64,000 nucleotides of DNA, taken from positions 1 through 64,000 of the forward strand of contig NZ_CANMSK010000023.1 of NCBI RefSeq assembly GCF_947500655.1. Reading direction: 5' to 3'. The notes under the pieces were generated by a model, which was not told where the DNA came from, ran no database searches, and saw nothing but the letters and a program-made list of their open reading frames with translations. The translations under genes and the position numbers were made by a program. This stretch comes from an uncultured Psychrosphaera sp. GTDB lineage: Bacteria; Pseudomonadota; Gammaproteobacteria; Enterobacterales; Alteromonadaceae. Of this stretch, positions 9,668 through 21,480 are shown piece by piece; the first letter of the stretch is position 1, and the number at the start of each line of letters is the position of its first letter.

Positions 9668-10793
9668 TTTTCCAACTTACAATTAATTGGCCATTAGCTG
9701 AAAATTCGAATCTTTTCTCAGTCCAACCTAATCCATATAAAGCTAATACACTTTGGTAATAGCTATCCGATGTAAATAAATCTGAATTCTCAATTTTAGT
9801 CAGCATAGCTTGTTCAAGCTCAGCATATTTCAAACGGGTAATTAAAGGTAAAAAGCTAATATCAAAACCAATATTGCCAAGGTTATTATATGCTAACAAA
9901 TTAGTATTAATTGATTCAGGCACCGCCTTTAGCTTATTAACAAATTGAACAGACTTGGCAAAGTGAAGTTTTAATATTGGCCAATGCTCACTTTCTGGCG
10001 ATAACATCCCCGCCCATAAATACACACGTATTGCGTTGTAGCTGCCTACCGTCGGGTTTTCAAATTTTTTCTTGTCTATGTTGAAGTCTATCCAATCCGG
10101 CGAAAAACCTCTTAATGAGCTCTCCATTGTTAATAACAAGGATGTTTGCTGCAAACTACGCCACCTATCATCGGATAAATAAGTATAGAAATAATCCATT
10201 AATTGCATAGGCACATAACTGGGATTTAACGTAATACTGTTATTTTTATTAACAAAGCCTGTTGAGGCTGGTAATAGGAAGTAACCTAACTCAGGAACAA
10301 GAACCACTTCCCCTTGTAAAATAGTATTGGCTAATTGCTCGGCTAATCGTCCATATTCAGGCTTATTCCATAAACGACTGGCTTCTAGAAGTGTATATAA
10401 AATCCATAAGTCTGAATCCGATGCGGAATTGTTATCAATTACGTTACCGACGCCAAAGGCATTTTCGCCCCACTTCCACGCAGGAAGATTATTCGCTAAA
10501 TCCCCTTGAGCTAAATTCTGCTCAGTCCACTGAACTAGTCGTTCAAATAATTCAGGTTGATTATTAACTAAGGCAAAGAACATCGCATAAGACTGCCCTT
10601 CTGAGGTAGTAATATCATTACCATCATATGGGTCAACCACACGACCCGATTCAGTTATAAATTGGTCTTGAAAAAATTGCCAAAGAGGCCAATCGGCCTC
10701 AGTTTCCACCGACTTTGCAGCTGTGCTTGTAACTAGCAAAATACTTAATGCTAGCGAAGACAGAGTGCTAAAAATCAAGCCAGTGAGTTTCAT
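9657..10793 (-). CDS. bcsZ: BcsZ, periplasmic endo-beta-1,4-glucanase (GH8)
   Basis: Family 8 glycoside hydrolase that cuts cellulose in the periplasm and is required for orderly export. A signal peptide (about residues 1-26, ending STAAK) precedes the (alpha/alpha)6 barrel. The conserved catalytic-acid segment TTSEGQSYAMFFAL and the NNSASDSDLWILY segment carrying the conserved Asp residues are both present. Length of 378 is normal. Its ATG shares one base with the bcsB stop (TAATG), and its end overlaps the bcsC start by 11 bases, so the three genes are probably coupled in translation. Confidence 0.96.
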   Translation of the reverse strand: MKLTGLIFSTLSSLALSILLVTSTAAKSVETEADWPLWQFFQDQFITESGRVVDPYDGNDITTSEGQSYAMFFALVNNQPELFERLVQWTEQNLAQGDLANNLPAWKWGENAFGVGNVIDNNSASDSDLWILYTLLEASRLWNKPEYGRLAEQLANTILQGEVVLVPELGYFLLPASTGFVNKNNSITLNPSYVPMQLMDYFYTYLSDDRWRSLQQTSLLLTMESSLRGFSPDWIDFNIDKKKFENPTVGSYNAIRVYLWAGMLSPESEHWPILKLHFAKSVQFVNKLKAVPESINTNLLAYNNLGNIGFDISFLPLITRLKYAELEQAMLTKIENSDLFTSDSYYQSVLALYGLGWTEKRFEFSANGQLIVSWKNEK

Positions 10794-13420
10794 TAATGAT
10801 CACCATGTACACGTTTATAAGAAACAAATCTCAATACACGCCAAGCAATCATCGCAACTAGAAATACGGCAAATAAAACAATAATTAACATTAATGTAGG
10901 TCGTTGAGCTAAGTGATAACGAACCAATGACCAAACAGGTAACTCACCGGTGTAATACTTTTTACCAACCGTATTATGAACTATCTTATTTTCATGAAAA
11001 ATAACCGTAGACCCGCGTAATAAATACAATTTCTGCTGGTCTTGGAATACTTGAGAGACTAAGTCGAGACCACTTTTACGAGAAGACATAATAGACAAAA
11101 CAGAACGTCCAGATGTGACCGGAGATTCAAATTCCAGCATGATTGCGGTGTTTCCCCAGTTTTCATTTTCAATAGATACAAATTTCTCATCTTGATCGGT
11201 ATCCAAAAACTGTCTTTCGGCTTGGTTATTATTCTTAAACAAATTCTGTGTTAACGATAATCTATGATTATTACGCTCAATGAGTGCATTTAAGCCTTTA
11301 TGATCCGTCTTTGTTTCTTCAGTTAAATAATTGATATAGATAATGTCTTTATCACTCATATCAACATTATGATCACCTGCTTTTGCTATTTGTGCTTTAG
11401 TCGCTGGGTAACCTGTAATGGCAGAGAAACGAGCAAACAAAGTTAACATTAACTCCAGTTCTTTTTCTGCAAAATTATTTGGTAGCATGACTAACGTTTC
11501 CGACAAATCAGCCATACGAGTAAATGGTAACCCTGAGTATGCTAAAGAAGACATATTTGGCATTTCAGCATAATGTTCAAAACCACTGAAATCTAATGAT
11601 GAATTTGAATCAATTTGTACAAACTTCTGTGATGGTTCATTTAAACAAGCGCTCTTGTCATCTTTTAAGATGAACTCAAATTCCATTAAGTTTTGAATAC
11701 CAAGTTGGAAACTCGGTAACATTAACTCTGTATTCATGCTAAATAATTCTTTGGCAAATGGCATCCGAATTCTAGAACCACCTTCCCAAATACCATCCGC
11801 TTGAGTCAACTTGAATGACTCCACTAAGGTGTTATTAATTTTAACGTTTAATGTTGAAAGTTCCGGAACACCAGGTGGTGTATAACGATAATTTAAATCA
11901 ACTGGCACACCACGAGTTTCCCAAATGAATAAGTCCGCAGGTATATGCATATTTACATTTATTGGCGATAAATATGCACCTTCACGCTTTAACTCACTTT
12001 CATCATTTACAAATTCGCTAAATTTCATTGGGCGTTCATTGTTAACCCATAATGGCGCTTGATAAGGTAACAATTTTTTACTGTAAGTAATTTCATTAAT
12101 ATGAGCGGCTTGACCAGATAAATTATTATGGCCAATTGCCACACCTTCTGCGGCGGTCATTAATTGCTCGTCATCTTTGCCTAATACTAATAATAATTTG
12201 TAATCTTTATAAAGCGGATGATTAGCCATAACCACAGTTGGTTTATTGATTTCTGGGTAATCTTTTAAAAAATAGGGTTTATTCTCATTGGTGGCGAACA
12301 CGATAGCGTGAGATTTAGGCAATTGATTTAACAACACATCAAATTGGTTACCACGCCATTCGGCTTGTACACCTAACCAACCAGCCATTTTACTAGCTGC
12401 ATTCACAAACTGGGTATTAACTGACTTAGGAAAGATAAAAGTCGCTAATTGTTTAGACATTTGTCTCGCATCAATAAATGGCGCTGGTAACAATGACAGG
12501 TCATTTTTTAGCGGCAGTTGATGTTCATCTAGTACGATTTTACTGGTTGATAATAGTTCTAACCAAATACCTAAATGACTAGGATCAAAACATTGGTTAT
12601 TTATCGTTTCGTAATAACCAAGTAATTCAAACTTTACGTTATTAAATTCACGAAAACGATAGCTTGGAAGAATAATTTGTGTTTGTACTATTTTACCGGC
12701 CTTTTTAGGGTCGACGGTTAATACACCAGCCACTTCATCATTCAAATATATTTTAACTTGTGACTGAGCAGTAACCATAGTTGGCGAATAAATAAACTCT
12801 AGATTTAATGTTGCTTGTTCAACGACACGGTCTAAACGAGTACCAAAAGAAAAATCAACGGTACTCTTGTTTCCATTTAGTTTTAAAGGTTGATTATTAA
12901 CTAAATCACTTAAACGAAAGGTTGAAACGATCTGTTCATTTTGCTCTGATTTACCTTGATCAACACCATCTGTTAAATGAGGTAATAACATTTGGCGTTT
13001 ATGAACACTGTTGGCCCAACGAGCAAAATAATTTTTATCTAGCCATTGTTGTAAACTCAACGCATCTTGATCGTCAGATGAATCAAGAGTAACACCTAAA
13101 CTTGCAATATAACCTTCTACTTCAGCTAATGTTAGCTTGGTATCATCAGCGGTTAATTCAACATCATTGGATTGTTTAATGTAAGTTGGTGTCTTAATTG
13201 GCACCCACTCTACAGAAGAAAAGTAACCGTTTATCACTAACCATCTTTCACTATCGACATCCGCAGTAAACAACATATCCTTAGGCCAATTACCTATTGA
13301 TGGTTCATTTTTTTGTGCAAATAGCTCAATCGAATCTGTTGTAACAAAAATAGAGCTGGAGAAGGATTTAAACGATATAAATCCACAAAGAAATACAAAC
13401 AAACAATGTTTTATTTTCAT
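10793..13420 (-). CDS. bcsB: BcsB, periplasmic cellulose synthase subunit
   Basis: Membrane-anchored periplasmic partner of BcsA that guides the glucan chain. It has an N-terminal signal segment (CLFVFLCGFISFKSF), alternating carbohydrate-binding-like and flavodoxin-like domains across the middle, and the C-terminal membrane anchor (PTLMLIIVLFAVFLVAMIAW) that packs against BcsA, followed by a basic tail. 875 residues, slightly longer than E. coli BcsB (779). It lies 120 bases after bcsA, the largest gap in the operon, and shares one base with bcsZ. Confidence 0.95.
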   Translation of the reverse strand: MKIKHCLFVFLCGFISFKSFSSSIFVTTDSIELFAQKNEPSIGNWPKDMLFTADVDSERWLVINGYFSSVEWVPIKTPTYIKQSNDVELTADDTKLTLAEVEGYIASLGVTLDSSDDQDALSLQQWLDKNYFARWANSVHKRQMLLPHLTDGVDQGKSEQNEQIVSTFRLSDLVNNQPLKLNGNKSTVDFSFGTRLDRVVEQATLNLEFIYSPTMVTAQSQVKIYLNDEVAGVLTVDPKKAGKIVQTQIILPSYRFREFNNVKFELLGYYETINNQCFDPSHLGIWLELLSTSKIVLDEHQLPLKNDLSLLPAPFIDARQMSKQLATFIFPKSVNTQFVNAASKMAGWLGVQAEWRGNQFDVLLNQLPKSHAIVFATNENKPYFLKDYPEINKPTVVMANHPLYKDYKLLLVLGKDDEQLMTAAEGVAIGHNNLSGQAAHINEITYSKKLLPYQAPLWVNNERPMKFSEFVNDESELKREGAYLSPINVNMHIPADLFIWETRGVPVDLNYRYTPPGVPELSTLNVKINNTLVESFKLTQADGIWEGGSRIRMPFAKELFSMNTELMLPSFQLGIQNLMEFEFILKDDKSACLNEPSQKFVQIDSNSSLDFSGFEHYAEMPNMSSLAYSGLPFTRMADLSETLVMLPNNFAEKELELMLTLFARFSAITGYPATKAQIAKAGDHNVDMSDKDIIYINYLTEETKTDHKGLNALIERNNHRLSLTQNLFKNNNQAERQFLDTDQDEKFVSIENENWGNTAIMLEFESPVTSGRSVLSIMSSRKSGLDLVSQVFQDQQKLYLLRGSTVIFHENKIVHNTVGKKYYTGELPVWSLVRYHLAQRPTLMLIIVLFAVFLVAMIAWRVLRFVSYKRVHGDH

Positions 13421-13540
13421 TAGAAAATTAGCCTTAAAATAAGAGTTAACCTAAATCACTCTCAGATTATTAAATATACTTAATTACCCATTTTACCTAA
13501 GGTATGTGATAAACCAAGTATTACAAATTTAAATTAATGA

Positions 13541-16180
13541 CTAATTATTAGTTAGTCGAGGTCGTTTAGGAAGAAACGATATAAAATATAAACCCACAAC
13601 ATGCATTTGAGGGTAATTGTCCTTTATATAGCTATGGACATAAGAAAATAAACTCACATAACCTCGTACACCTATTTTAAGAACGCTCAATAGTCTACTA
13701 CTGATTATTTCTTTATCTCGTTTCATCGGGTGTACTTCCCATGCATCGGCACGAGAAAATGTAATTTGAATTAACATTCTTAAGCTGTCTAAAGATTCGT
13801 CATTAAATTTCACACCCAAAATATTTTTAGAGGCAAATTTAACTGTAGTTTCAAACGAATGGACAATTTCATTTCTGCGTAATACCACAGTTACGGTATC
13901 ACCAACTTTAAACTGAATATCTTGATCGGATTTAATCTCCATACCCACACCGCTTTCTGAATAATCAGTCATTACAGCTTCATATATAAACCCGCCTTTG
14001 CTGCAAACAGTCATAGGTAACTTGTATTCTATTCGATGGGCGACTCTCACTTGTTTAGATTCAGTGATTATCGCCATAACACCACCTAAGATCATAAGAT
14101 TGTATACAGTCCAAGCTATATTCATAAAGACAGTACTGACTTCAGCCTCAGGGCCAAAACCAATGCGCCAAATACCAAATCCGATACCTAAAATATTGAT
14201 GGCAATAAGTATTAAATAAGGCACCCCTATTCCCCAATCAAAGTAATCTTTTTCAATCATGCCACCTTTTTCAGTAACATTAAACTTACCTTTTTTCGGT
14301 GTGATCAAGGCCATTAATGTAGGCCTGAAGATATACCAAGCTAAAACGGCTTCATACAGTTCAGCCCAAAAGGTATTACGATATTTACCTTGATGCCTAC
14401 TATTTGTAAGGTTGGCATGGAATATAGCTGGGATCACGTATAAGAATATTGTTTCTACTGGGGCGTAGATAATATAGCTATGTAAAATTAAAAAGGTTAA
14501 TGGTGCAGTTAAAAATACTAGTCGGGGTAAACCATAGAAAAAGTGCAACATCGCATTGCTGTAACACACACGTTGCATAAAGCTTAAGCCTTTGCCAAAA
14601 ACAGGATTGTCGACTCTAAAAATTTGTAACATGCCCCTTGCCCAACGAATTCGTTGGCCTATATGAGCTGAAATACTTTCTGTTGCTAACCCAGCAGCTT
14701 GCTTTAAATTAACGTATGAAGAGTCATAACCAAGCCTATGTAACTTTAATGCCGTATGAGCATCTTCTGTTACTGTCTCAACCGCAATACCACCAACTTG
14801 TTCTAATGGAGCTCGGCGTAATACAGCACAAGAGCCACAGAAAAAAGTTGCATTCCACAAGTCATTACCATCTTGGATTTGACCATAAAACAATTCGCCT
14901 TCATTAGGCTCTTCGTTAAATACATCTAAGTTACGTTCAAACGGATCTGGGGAAAAGAAATGATGAGGCGTTTGTACCAAAGCTAAATTTTTATTCTTAA
15001 TAAAGCCACCCATGGTCATTTGCAAAAATGAACGAACAGGAACGTGGTCACAATCAAAAATGGCAACAAATTCACTATCGGTTTTTGTTAACGCATGATT
15101 TAGATTTCCAGCTTTAGCGTAGGAATTATCAGGGCGTGTTAAATAGTTAATATCATTTTGTTCACAAAACTCTTTTATATTGTCTCTTTTGCCATCATCT
15201 AGCACATAAACATTTAATTTATCTTCTGGCCAATCAATATTTTGCGCCGCAAAAACAGTAGGGATTATTACTTTTAGTGGTTCGTTATAAGTGGGTATGA
15301 ATAGATCAACCGATGGCCAATTATCATAATTTGGCGGTAACTGAACAATCCGTCTGCGTAGTGGCCAAGCTGTTTGCATATAGCCCAAAACTAAAACCAA
15401 CCAAGTGTAAATTTCTGCAGCGAGTAAACCGAGCCCTAAAACAAATCCAATGCCATCGTCAATATTCAATGAACTTGTCATACGCCACCATATATAACGA
15501 CTAGACATTAATATGGATAACAACATCATAACTAACGTCGCGACTCTTCCTGGAGTAGACCTCAACCATAAAGCGATAATCCATAAGATAAATGAAAATA
15601 TCAGTTGGTTTATTGGCTCAAAAGGAACCACTATCGCCCAAAAGAAAAGTCCTATCATAAGAACCGTCAGCGTTACTCTTATCCATTTTATTTTTAATAA
15701 TTTACTTTTAAACTCAGCAGGAGCCGTTTCCCCGGCAAAACTAAACACAGATACAATTGATTTTCTACCAGGCTCAATTATTTGGGAACGGGTAAATTTA
15801 ACAAGGCTTTTAAACACATTAATTTTTGTATTATTTTGCTGGATAATTAGGCGTTCTTTTCTTTGTTCATCACTGAAGAATATAAGTAAATAAACCGTTT
15901 GGATAAAAAACCTTAATACATCGGTTAAAGAAAAACGGTGGAATTTAATATGGGGATATTTAGCACTAACATTCTGAAAAAAAACACTTAAACTATATTT
16001 TTTTACTTTTTTTCCAAGTAACGCCCAACTTAATAACCAAGCACATATAATAAAAGGTTTATAAAACAATGAGCATTGTGTTTTTTTTAATTCACTTCTA
16101 ACGAGCAACAAAAAACTAACTAATTGTTCAAATGGATAGTTTGATATTGCAGACCAAGTAACTCGTAAAATGCTATTCAA
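13541..16180 (-). CDS. bcsA: BcsA, cellulose synthase catalytic subunit with PilZ domain
   Basis: Processive GT2 glucosyltransferase that makes beta-1,4-glucan from UDP-glucose and passes it through its own membrane channel. All catalytic motifs are present: DDG 328-330, DCD 376-378, TED 471-473 and QRIRW 509-513, with membrane helices on both sides. The C-terminal PilZ domain keeps RxxxR (R712-R716) and DxSxxG (D739-G744), so c-di-GMP activation is expected. 879 residues, like E. coli BcsA (872), including the enterobacterial-type N-terminal extension. The start is a TTG seven bases after GGAG, which itself overlaps the bcsQ stop; no nearby ATG replaces it. Confidence 0.96.
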   Translation of the reverse strand: MNSILRVTWSAISNYPFEQLVSFLLLVRSELKKTQCSLFYKPFIICAWLLSWALLGKKVKKYSLSVFFQNVSAKYPHIKFHRFSLTDVLRFFIQTVYLLIFFSDEQRKERLIIQQNNTKINVFKSLVKFTRSQIIEPGRKSIVSVFSFAGETAPAEFKSKLLKIKWIRVTLTVLMIGLFFWAIVVPFEPINQLIFSFILWIIALWLRSTPGRVATLVMMLLSILMSSRYIWWRMTSSLNIDDGIGFVLGLGLLAAEIYTWLVLVLGYMQTAWPLRRRIVQLPPNYDNWPSVDLFIPTYNEPLKVIIPTVFAAQNIDWPEDKLNVYVLDDGKRDNIKEFCEQNDINYLTRPDNSYAKAGNLNHALTKTDSEFVAIFDCDHVPVRSFLQMTMGGFIKNKNLALVQTPHHFFSPDPFERNLDVFNEEPNEGELFYGQIQDGNDLWNATFFCGSCAVLRRAPLEQVGGIAVETVTEDAHTALKLHRLGYDSSYVNLKQAAGLATESISAHIGQRIRWARGMLQIFRVDNPVFGKGLSFMQRVCYSNAMLHFFYGLPRLVFLTAPLTFLILHSYIIYAPVETIFLYVIPAIFHANLTNSRHQGKYRNTFWAELYEAVLAWYIFRPTLMALITPKKGKFNVTEKGGMIEKDYFDWGIGVPYLILIAINILGIGFGIWRIGFGPEAEVSTVFMNIAWTVYNLMILGGVMAIITESKQVRVAHRIEYKLPMTVCSKGGFIYEAVMTDYSESGVGMEIKSDQDIQFKVGDTVTVVLRRNEIVHSFETTVKFASKNILGVKFNDESLDSLRMLIQITFSRADAWEVHPMKRDKEIISSRLLSVLKIGVRGYVSLFSYVHSYIKDNYPQMHVVGLYFISFLPKRPRLTNN

Positions 16181-16182
16181 AA

Positions 16183-16938
16183 TTACTCTCCGCTAGATGT
16201 AAATAACATAGAGCTGAGTTTCATCGTCAAATGATAAAAATCTTTTGATGATTTAGTATATTCATTAAGATCAACGATAGTGGTATTTTGCGCCAAAGCT
16301 TGATGAATAAATTCATCTTCAAATATGACACCTAAAACTTTAGATGGATCAAACTCAGAAGAGATTAACGTTCTAATATCAGATTCAATCTTACGTTCTG
16401 GATTATATCTATTAAACATAAGTATATCTGATCCAGTAAATGAATTTGCTAATGAGATAAATTTGGAATAGCTAGATACCTCACAGGTACCTACATTTAT
16501 TTTAAGATCGTATTCTAACAGACATTTAGGATCTTCTAACGAGTTATACGATGGGTAATCCACTAAAACAATTGTGTCTTGGGACTCAAAGTCTATTTCA
16601 TTAAGGATATCGTGTAAGTAACTAGGTGTAAGAAAAATAAGTCGTAATATATCAACTTGCTCTATTTCACCAAAAGGAAAAAAGACAGTGCTGTTTCTAT
16701 CTTCAAATACATAATTAGTCCAAGGCTCATCATTGAGTAAACCTTTATGTAGTCCGTCAGTTCTATCTAACCCCATACCAAAATGTAATCTCAGATCGTT
16801 ACTTTTGCAGAAGTCGAATACCAGAACGTTGTAACCAATTTTTTTCAAGGCGACCGCTAAATTAGACGTTACTGTAGTATTCCCTACACCACCTTTAACA
16901 CCTTGTACAACGACAAGCTTATAATCTTTTTCTGCCAT
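16183..16938 (-). CDS. bcsQ: BcsQ, MinD/ParA-like ATPase of the cellulose secretion complex
   Basis: SIMIBI-class NTPase that forms the cytoplasmic BcsRQ vestibule of the synthase and is needed for polar or active cellulose secretion. The 251 residues carry the deviant P-loop KGGVGNTT (residues 15-22), with Asn in place of the usual catalytic-loop Lys. E. coli BcsQ also lacks that Lys at this place (RGGVGTTS), so the change is a family trait and not a defect. It ends two bases before bcsA, and its stop region supplies the bcsA ribosome-binding site. Confidence 0.9.
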   Translation of the reverse strand: MAEKDYKLVVVQGVKGGVGNTTVTSNLAVALKKIGYNVLVFDFCKSNDLRLHFGMGLDRTDGLHKGLLNDEPWTNYVFEDRNSTVFFPFGEIEQVDILRLIFLTPSYLHDILNEIDFESQDTIVLVDYPSYNSLEDPKCLLEYDLKINVGTCEVSSYSKFISLANSFTGSDILMFNRYNPERKIESDIRTLISSEFDPSKVLGVIFEDEFIHQALAQNTTIVDLNEYTKSSKDFYHLTMKLSSMLFTSSGE

Positions 16939-16973
16939 GATTTATTTATATTGACCAAATACTGAAGTGATAA

Positions 16974-17153
16974 TTAACTACACATATATGAAGACTGGGT
17001 CAATAACATCCAATTTGCTTTGATATCTTGACAGTTTTTTGTTTGGTTTATCTCTCGATAAGAAACTGAATGAACAATTTCTTTAGTGTCATTTAAATGT
17101 TTTATATCTGTTGCAATAACGTCATCATTTTCAGGTAATTTACGGCTAATCAC
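16974..17153 (-). CDS. bcsR: BcsR-like small subunit, partner of BcsQ
   Basis: A 59-residue protein that I start at the GTG at 17153, five bases after GGAG. An in-frame ATG at 17219 would add a hydrophobic 22-residue leader but has no visible ribosome-binding site and lies upstream of the candidate promoter. The short form fits E. coli BcsR (62 residues) in size and position directly before bcsQ. A weak similarity is visible: an ND-V-A segment, then SYREINQTKNCQDIKANWMLL against the DYADISQRE...LKRWPLL segment of BcsR. BcsR binds and stabilises BcsQ and shares c-di-GMP binding with BcsE. Identification rests mainly on size and synteny. Confidence 0.65.
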   Translation of the reverse strand: MISRKLPENDDVIATDIKHLNDTKEIVHSVSYREINQTKNCQDIKANWMLLTQSSYMCS

Positions 17154-17195
17154 AGTTACTCCAATTATTATGATTAAGGGTATATTTCCATAATA

Positions 17196-17211
17196 CCCAA
17201 GTTTTATGCCA
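17196..17211 (-). promoter_or_regulatory. bcsRp: Candidate sigma-54 (-24/-12) promoter of the bcs operon
   Basis: On the minus strand TGGCAT, five bases, then TTGG. The GG pair (17209-17210) and the second GG pair (17197-17198) are separated by exactly 10 bases, as in the TGGCAC-N5-TTGC consensus; the -12 C is replaced by G. Transcription would begin near 17185, about 30 bases before the bcsR GTG. The gene just upstream encodes a sigma-54 activator, which fits. Two mismatches to consensus keep confidence moderate. Confidence 0.5.
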
Positions 17212-17284
17212 AATGTCATAAGTATTTTATTAGCATAGTTCAGATTTAAAAAAATGTAAGTAATATCAATAAATTAATAATTTA

Positions 17285-18763
17285 TTATTCATCTTTATTT
17301 AAATCGTACTTTCTCATTTTCTCAACTAAGGTTGTACGTCTTAGGTTTAATTGCTCTGCGGCTCTAGCAACAACATAATCAGTACACTGCAGCGCTTGCT
17401 CAATTAAATTCACTTCTAAATCTGACAGAAATTCTTTTAAATCTATGCCCTCTGTTGGCAAAATCATTGACGTCGGATCGGCTACTGTCGTCACCGACAT
17501 AGTAAAATCTTCAGAGCCATCATCACCTGGGTCATCATGATCCGCAAACATATCAATAAGCGCTTGGCGTTCCATAATTTCATCTGGATATTCAGGAACA
17601 AACGGCGAGTCATCGGTATAACAATATCTTTGTGGCAGGTCATGCACATCAACCATTTGGTTTGGAAACATGATCAATAAACGCTCTACTAAATTACCAA
17701 GTTCTCGTACATTACCAGGCCATTTGTGTTGTTTTAATGAATCTAACGCTCTGTCTGTTAAATTAAATCTAGCTTTATGCTCAGACTCAAATCGATTAGT
17801 AAATTCTTGCACTAGCAACTCTAAATCATCATTTCTTTGACATAACGAAGGCGACTCTATAGGAAATACGTTTAATCTATAGAATAAATCTTCGCGAAAT
17901 TTCCCTTCTTCAATCATATCTTCCAAATTTCGATGTGTGGCTGCAACTACACGTACATCTGCTTTAATGGCTTTTGTACCACCAACTCTCTCATAAGTTC
18001 TTTCTTGTAGTACGCGTAATAATTTAACTTGCATTTGCAGAGGCATATCACCAATTTCATCTAAAAATAGGGTTCCACCTTGTGCAAGTTCAAATCGACC
18101 TTTTCTTGATGAAATTGCGCCAGTAAACGCCCCTTTTTCATGACCAAAAAGTTCACTTTCTAATAATTCCGCAGGAATAGCACCACAGTTAACGGGTACA
18201 AATGGGCCATTAGCACGGCTTGATAATAAGTGAACATTTCTTGCTATAACTTCTTTACCTGTGCCTGATTCACCGAGAATTAATACATTTGCTTCTTTAT
18301 CTGCTACTTGATTTATTAAAAATCGAATCTCATTCATCGGTTCAGTATTACCAATCAAACCTTCAAATTTGTTTCCTTGAGATGGATTTATGGCACGAGG
18401 CATTAATCTTTTGTATTCTTGGCAATCTCGAATTTGTTGAGTTATAACAGGATAAAGAAAAGGTTCACTTAAAATGCCTAATACATTTTTTTGCTCAAAT
18501 AAATACTTAAGTGTATCCCCCAACAACAGAAATGGAATACCAGGTTGAGACTTAACAATAGCTTCATGTTCGCCTGTAGAGAGAGCACCTAAAATACAAC
18601 AGGTCACTATATCTTCTGGGATACATTTGTTAGCAAAATTTGTTTCACTAACGATTTCACATTTTTCGCCAATAAAAATTAAAAGTCCTGCAATTAAATT
18701 AGCGCGGCGTTCGTTTTCATCAAGTATTAAAATAGTTTGTATCAAAGAAGGTTGCTGTATCAT
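17285..18763 (-). CDS. FleQ/FlrA-family sigma-54 activator next to the cellulose operon
   Basis: Enhancer-binding protein, 492 residues. It has an N-terminal FleQ-type receiver-like domain (1-115) without a usable phospho-acceptor pattern, a central AAA+ domain with Walker A GESGTGKE (164-171), sigma-54-contact loop GAFTGA (211-216) and Walker B FLDEIGD, and a Fis-type helix-turn-helix ending [14 protein letters not shown]. FleQ binds c-di-GMP through LFRS (Arg144), Arg185 and Asn186. Here the first site reads KFEG, with Glu134 in place of the Arg, while R175-N176 is kept. The GAFTGA loop is intact, so it should activate sigma-54 promoters. Position suggests that it drives bcsR onward; the flagellar regulator FlrA is probably a separate paralogue. 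Confidence 0.85.
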   Translation of the reverse strand: MIQQPSLIQTILILDENERRANLIAGLLIFIGEKCEIVSETNFANKCIPEDIVTCCILGALSTGEHEAIVKSQPGIPFLLLGDTLKYLFEQKNVLGILSEPFLYPVITQQIRDCQEYKRLMPRAINPSQGNKFEGLIGNTEPMNEIRFLINQVADKEANVLILGESGTGKEVIARNVHLLSSRANGPFVPVNCGAIPAELLESELFGHEKGAFTGAISSRKGRFELAQGGTLFLDEIGDMPLQMQVKLLRVLQERTYERVGGTKAIKADVRVVAATHRNLEDMIEEGKFREDLFYRLNVFPIESPSLCQRNDDLELLVQEFTNRFESEHKARFNLTDRALDSLKQHKWPGNVRELGNLVERLLIMFPNQMVDVHDLPQRYCYTDDSPFVPEYPDEIMERQALIDMFADHDDPGDDGSEDFTMSVTTVADPTSMILPTEGIDLKEFLSDLEVNLIEQALQCTDYVVARAAEQLNLRRTTLVEKMRKYDLNKDE

Positions 18764-18840
18764 ATTAATATTAAACTAGTTATCTTTTAATTATTAACTG
18801 ATTGTAGCGGTACAGATCTGAGTTGCAAGTGTTAAAAAGA

Positions 18841-18866
18841 AAAAAACGCCTGAAAATTGACGCTTT
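18841..18866 (-). terminator. Probable terminator after ligA-DUF3392
   Basis: On the minus strand AAAGCGTC pairs with GGCGTTTT (8 bp with two G-U pairs) around an 8-base loop and runs into a T tract. It lies 34 bases past the DUF3392 stop and before the activator gene. Confidence 0.45.
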
Positions 18867-18899
18867 GACCATATTTTGACAAAAATATCGGTTTAATAA

Positions 18900-19231
18900 C
18901 TAAACCTGCTTTTTACGCTCAGCGTAAATACCTAATCCAGCAAAACATACGATAACGGCCAATGGTAAATACATTGCAGGTAATACAGCTAATTGTGTTG
19001 TTATTATGTTGGTTAACAATACAGTTAACGCCCCATACCCAAATGTACATACAGCAATAAAAATACTCATACGTACTAGAAAGTGTGCAGAGCTTATAAG
19101 ATTTTTTATATATCGATTTATATCTCCACCAGCAATAACCAATAAAGAGGCAACTAAAGCCAAAGAAATGTCATCACTATACGGACGAATTACATCCCCA
19201 ACTTCTACCAATACATCGTAAATATAATACA

Positions 19232-19232
<1 letters not shown>
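18900..19232 (-). CDS. DUF3392 small membrane protein
   Basis: A 110-residue protein with two to three hydrophobic segments (SLALVASLLVIAG, MSIFIAVCTFGYGALTVLL, MYLPLAVIVCFAGLGIY) and a basic end, expected in the inner membrane. It resembles the DUF3392 family, known from vibrios and Alteromonadales, whose function is unknown. The ATG overlaps the ligA stop by one base (TAATG), so it is co-transcribed and probably coupled with ligA. Confidence 0.75.
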
Positions 19233-21364
<2,132 letters not shown>

Positions 21365-21480
21365 TTATCGGTATTATAGAAATTAAAGATTAGTTTAAAG
21401 TTAAGCTAGCTACTGCTTTTATAATAAAACATATAACCCAAGCTTGTACTATGTGGAATAATACTTTCATATAAGAATGT

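Noticed and set aside
16183..16938. Broken Walker A motif in BcsQ (Asn for Lys) as sign of an inactive gene
   Set aside because: E. coli BcsQ also lacks that Lys, so this is normal for the family.
16974..17219. Longer 81-residue form of the bcsR-like gene from the ATG at 17219
   Set aside because: No ribosome-binding site, and the candidate sigma-54 promoter lies downstream of that ATG; the GTG form of 59 residues fits BcsR size.
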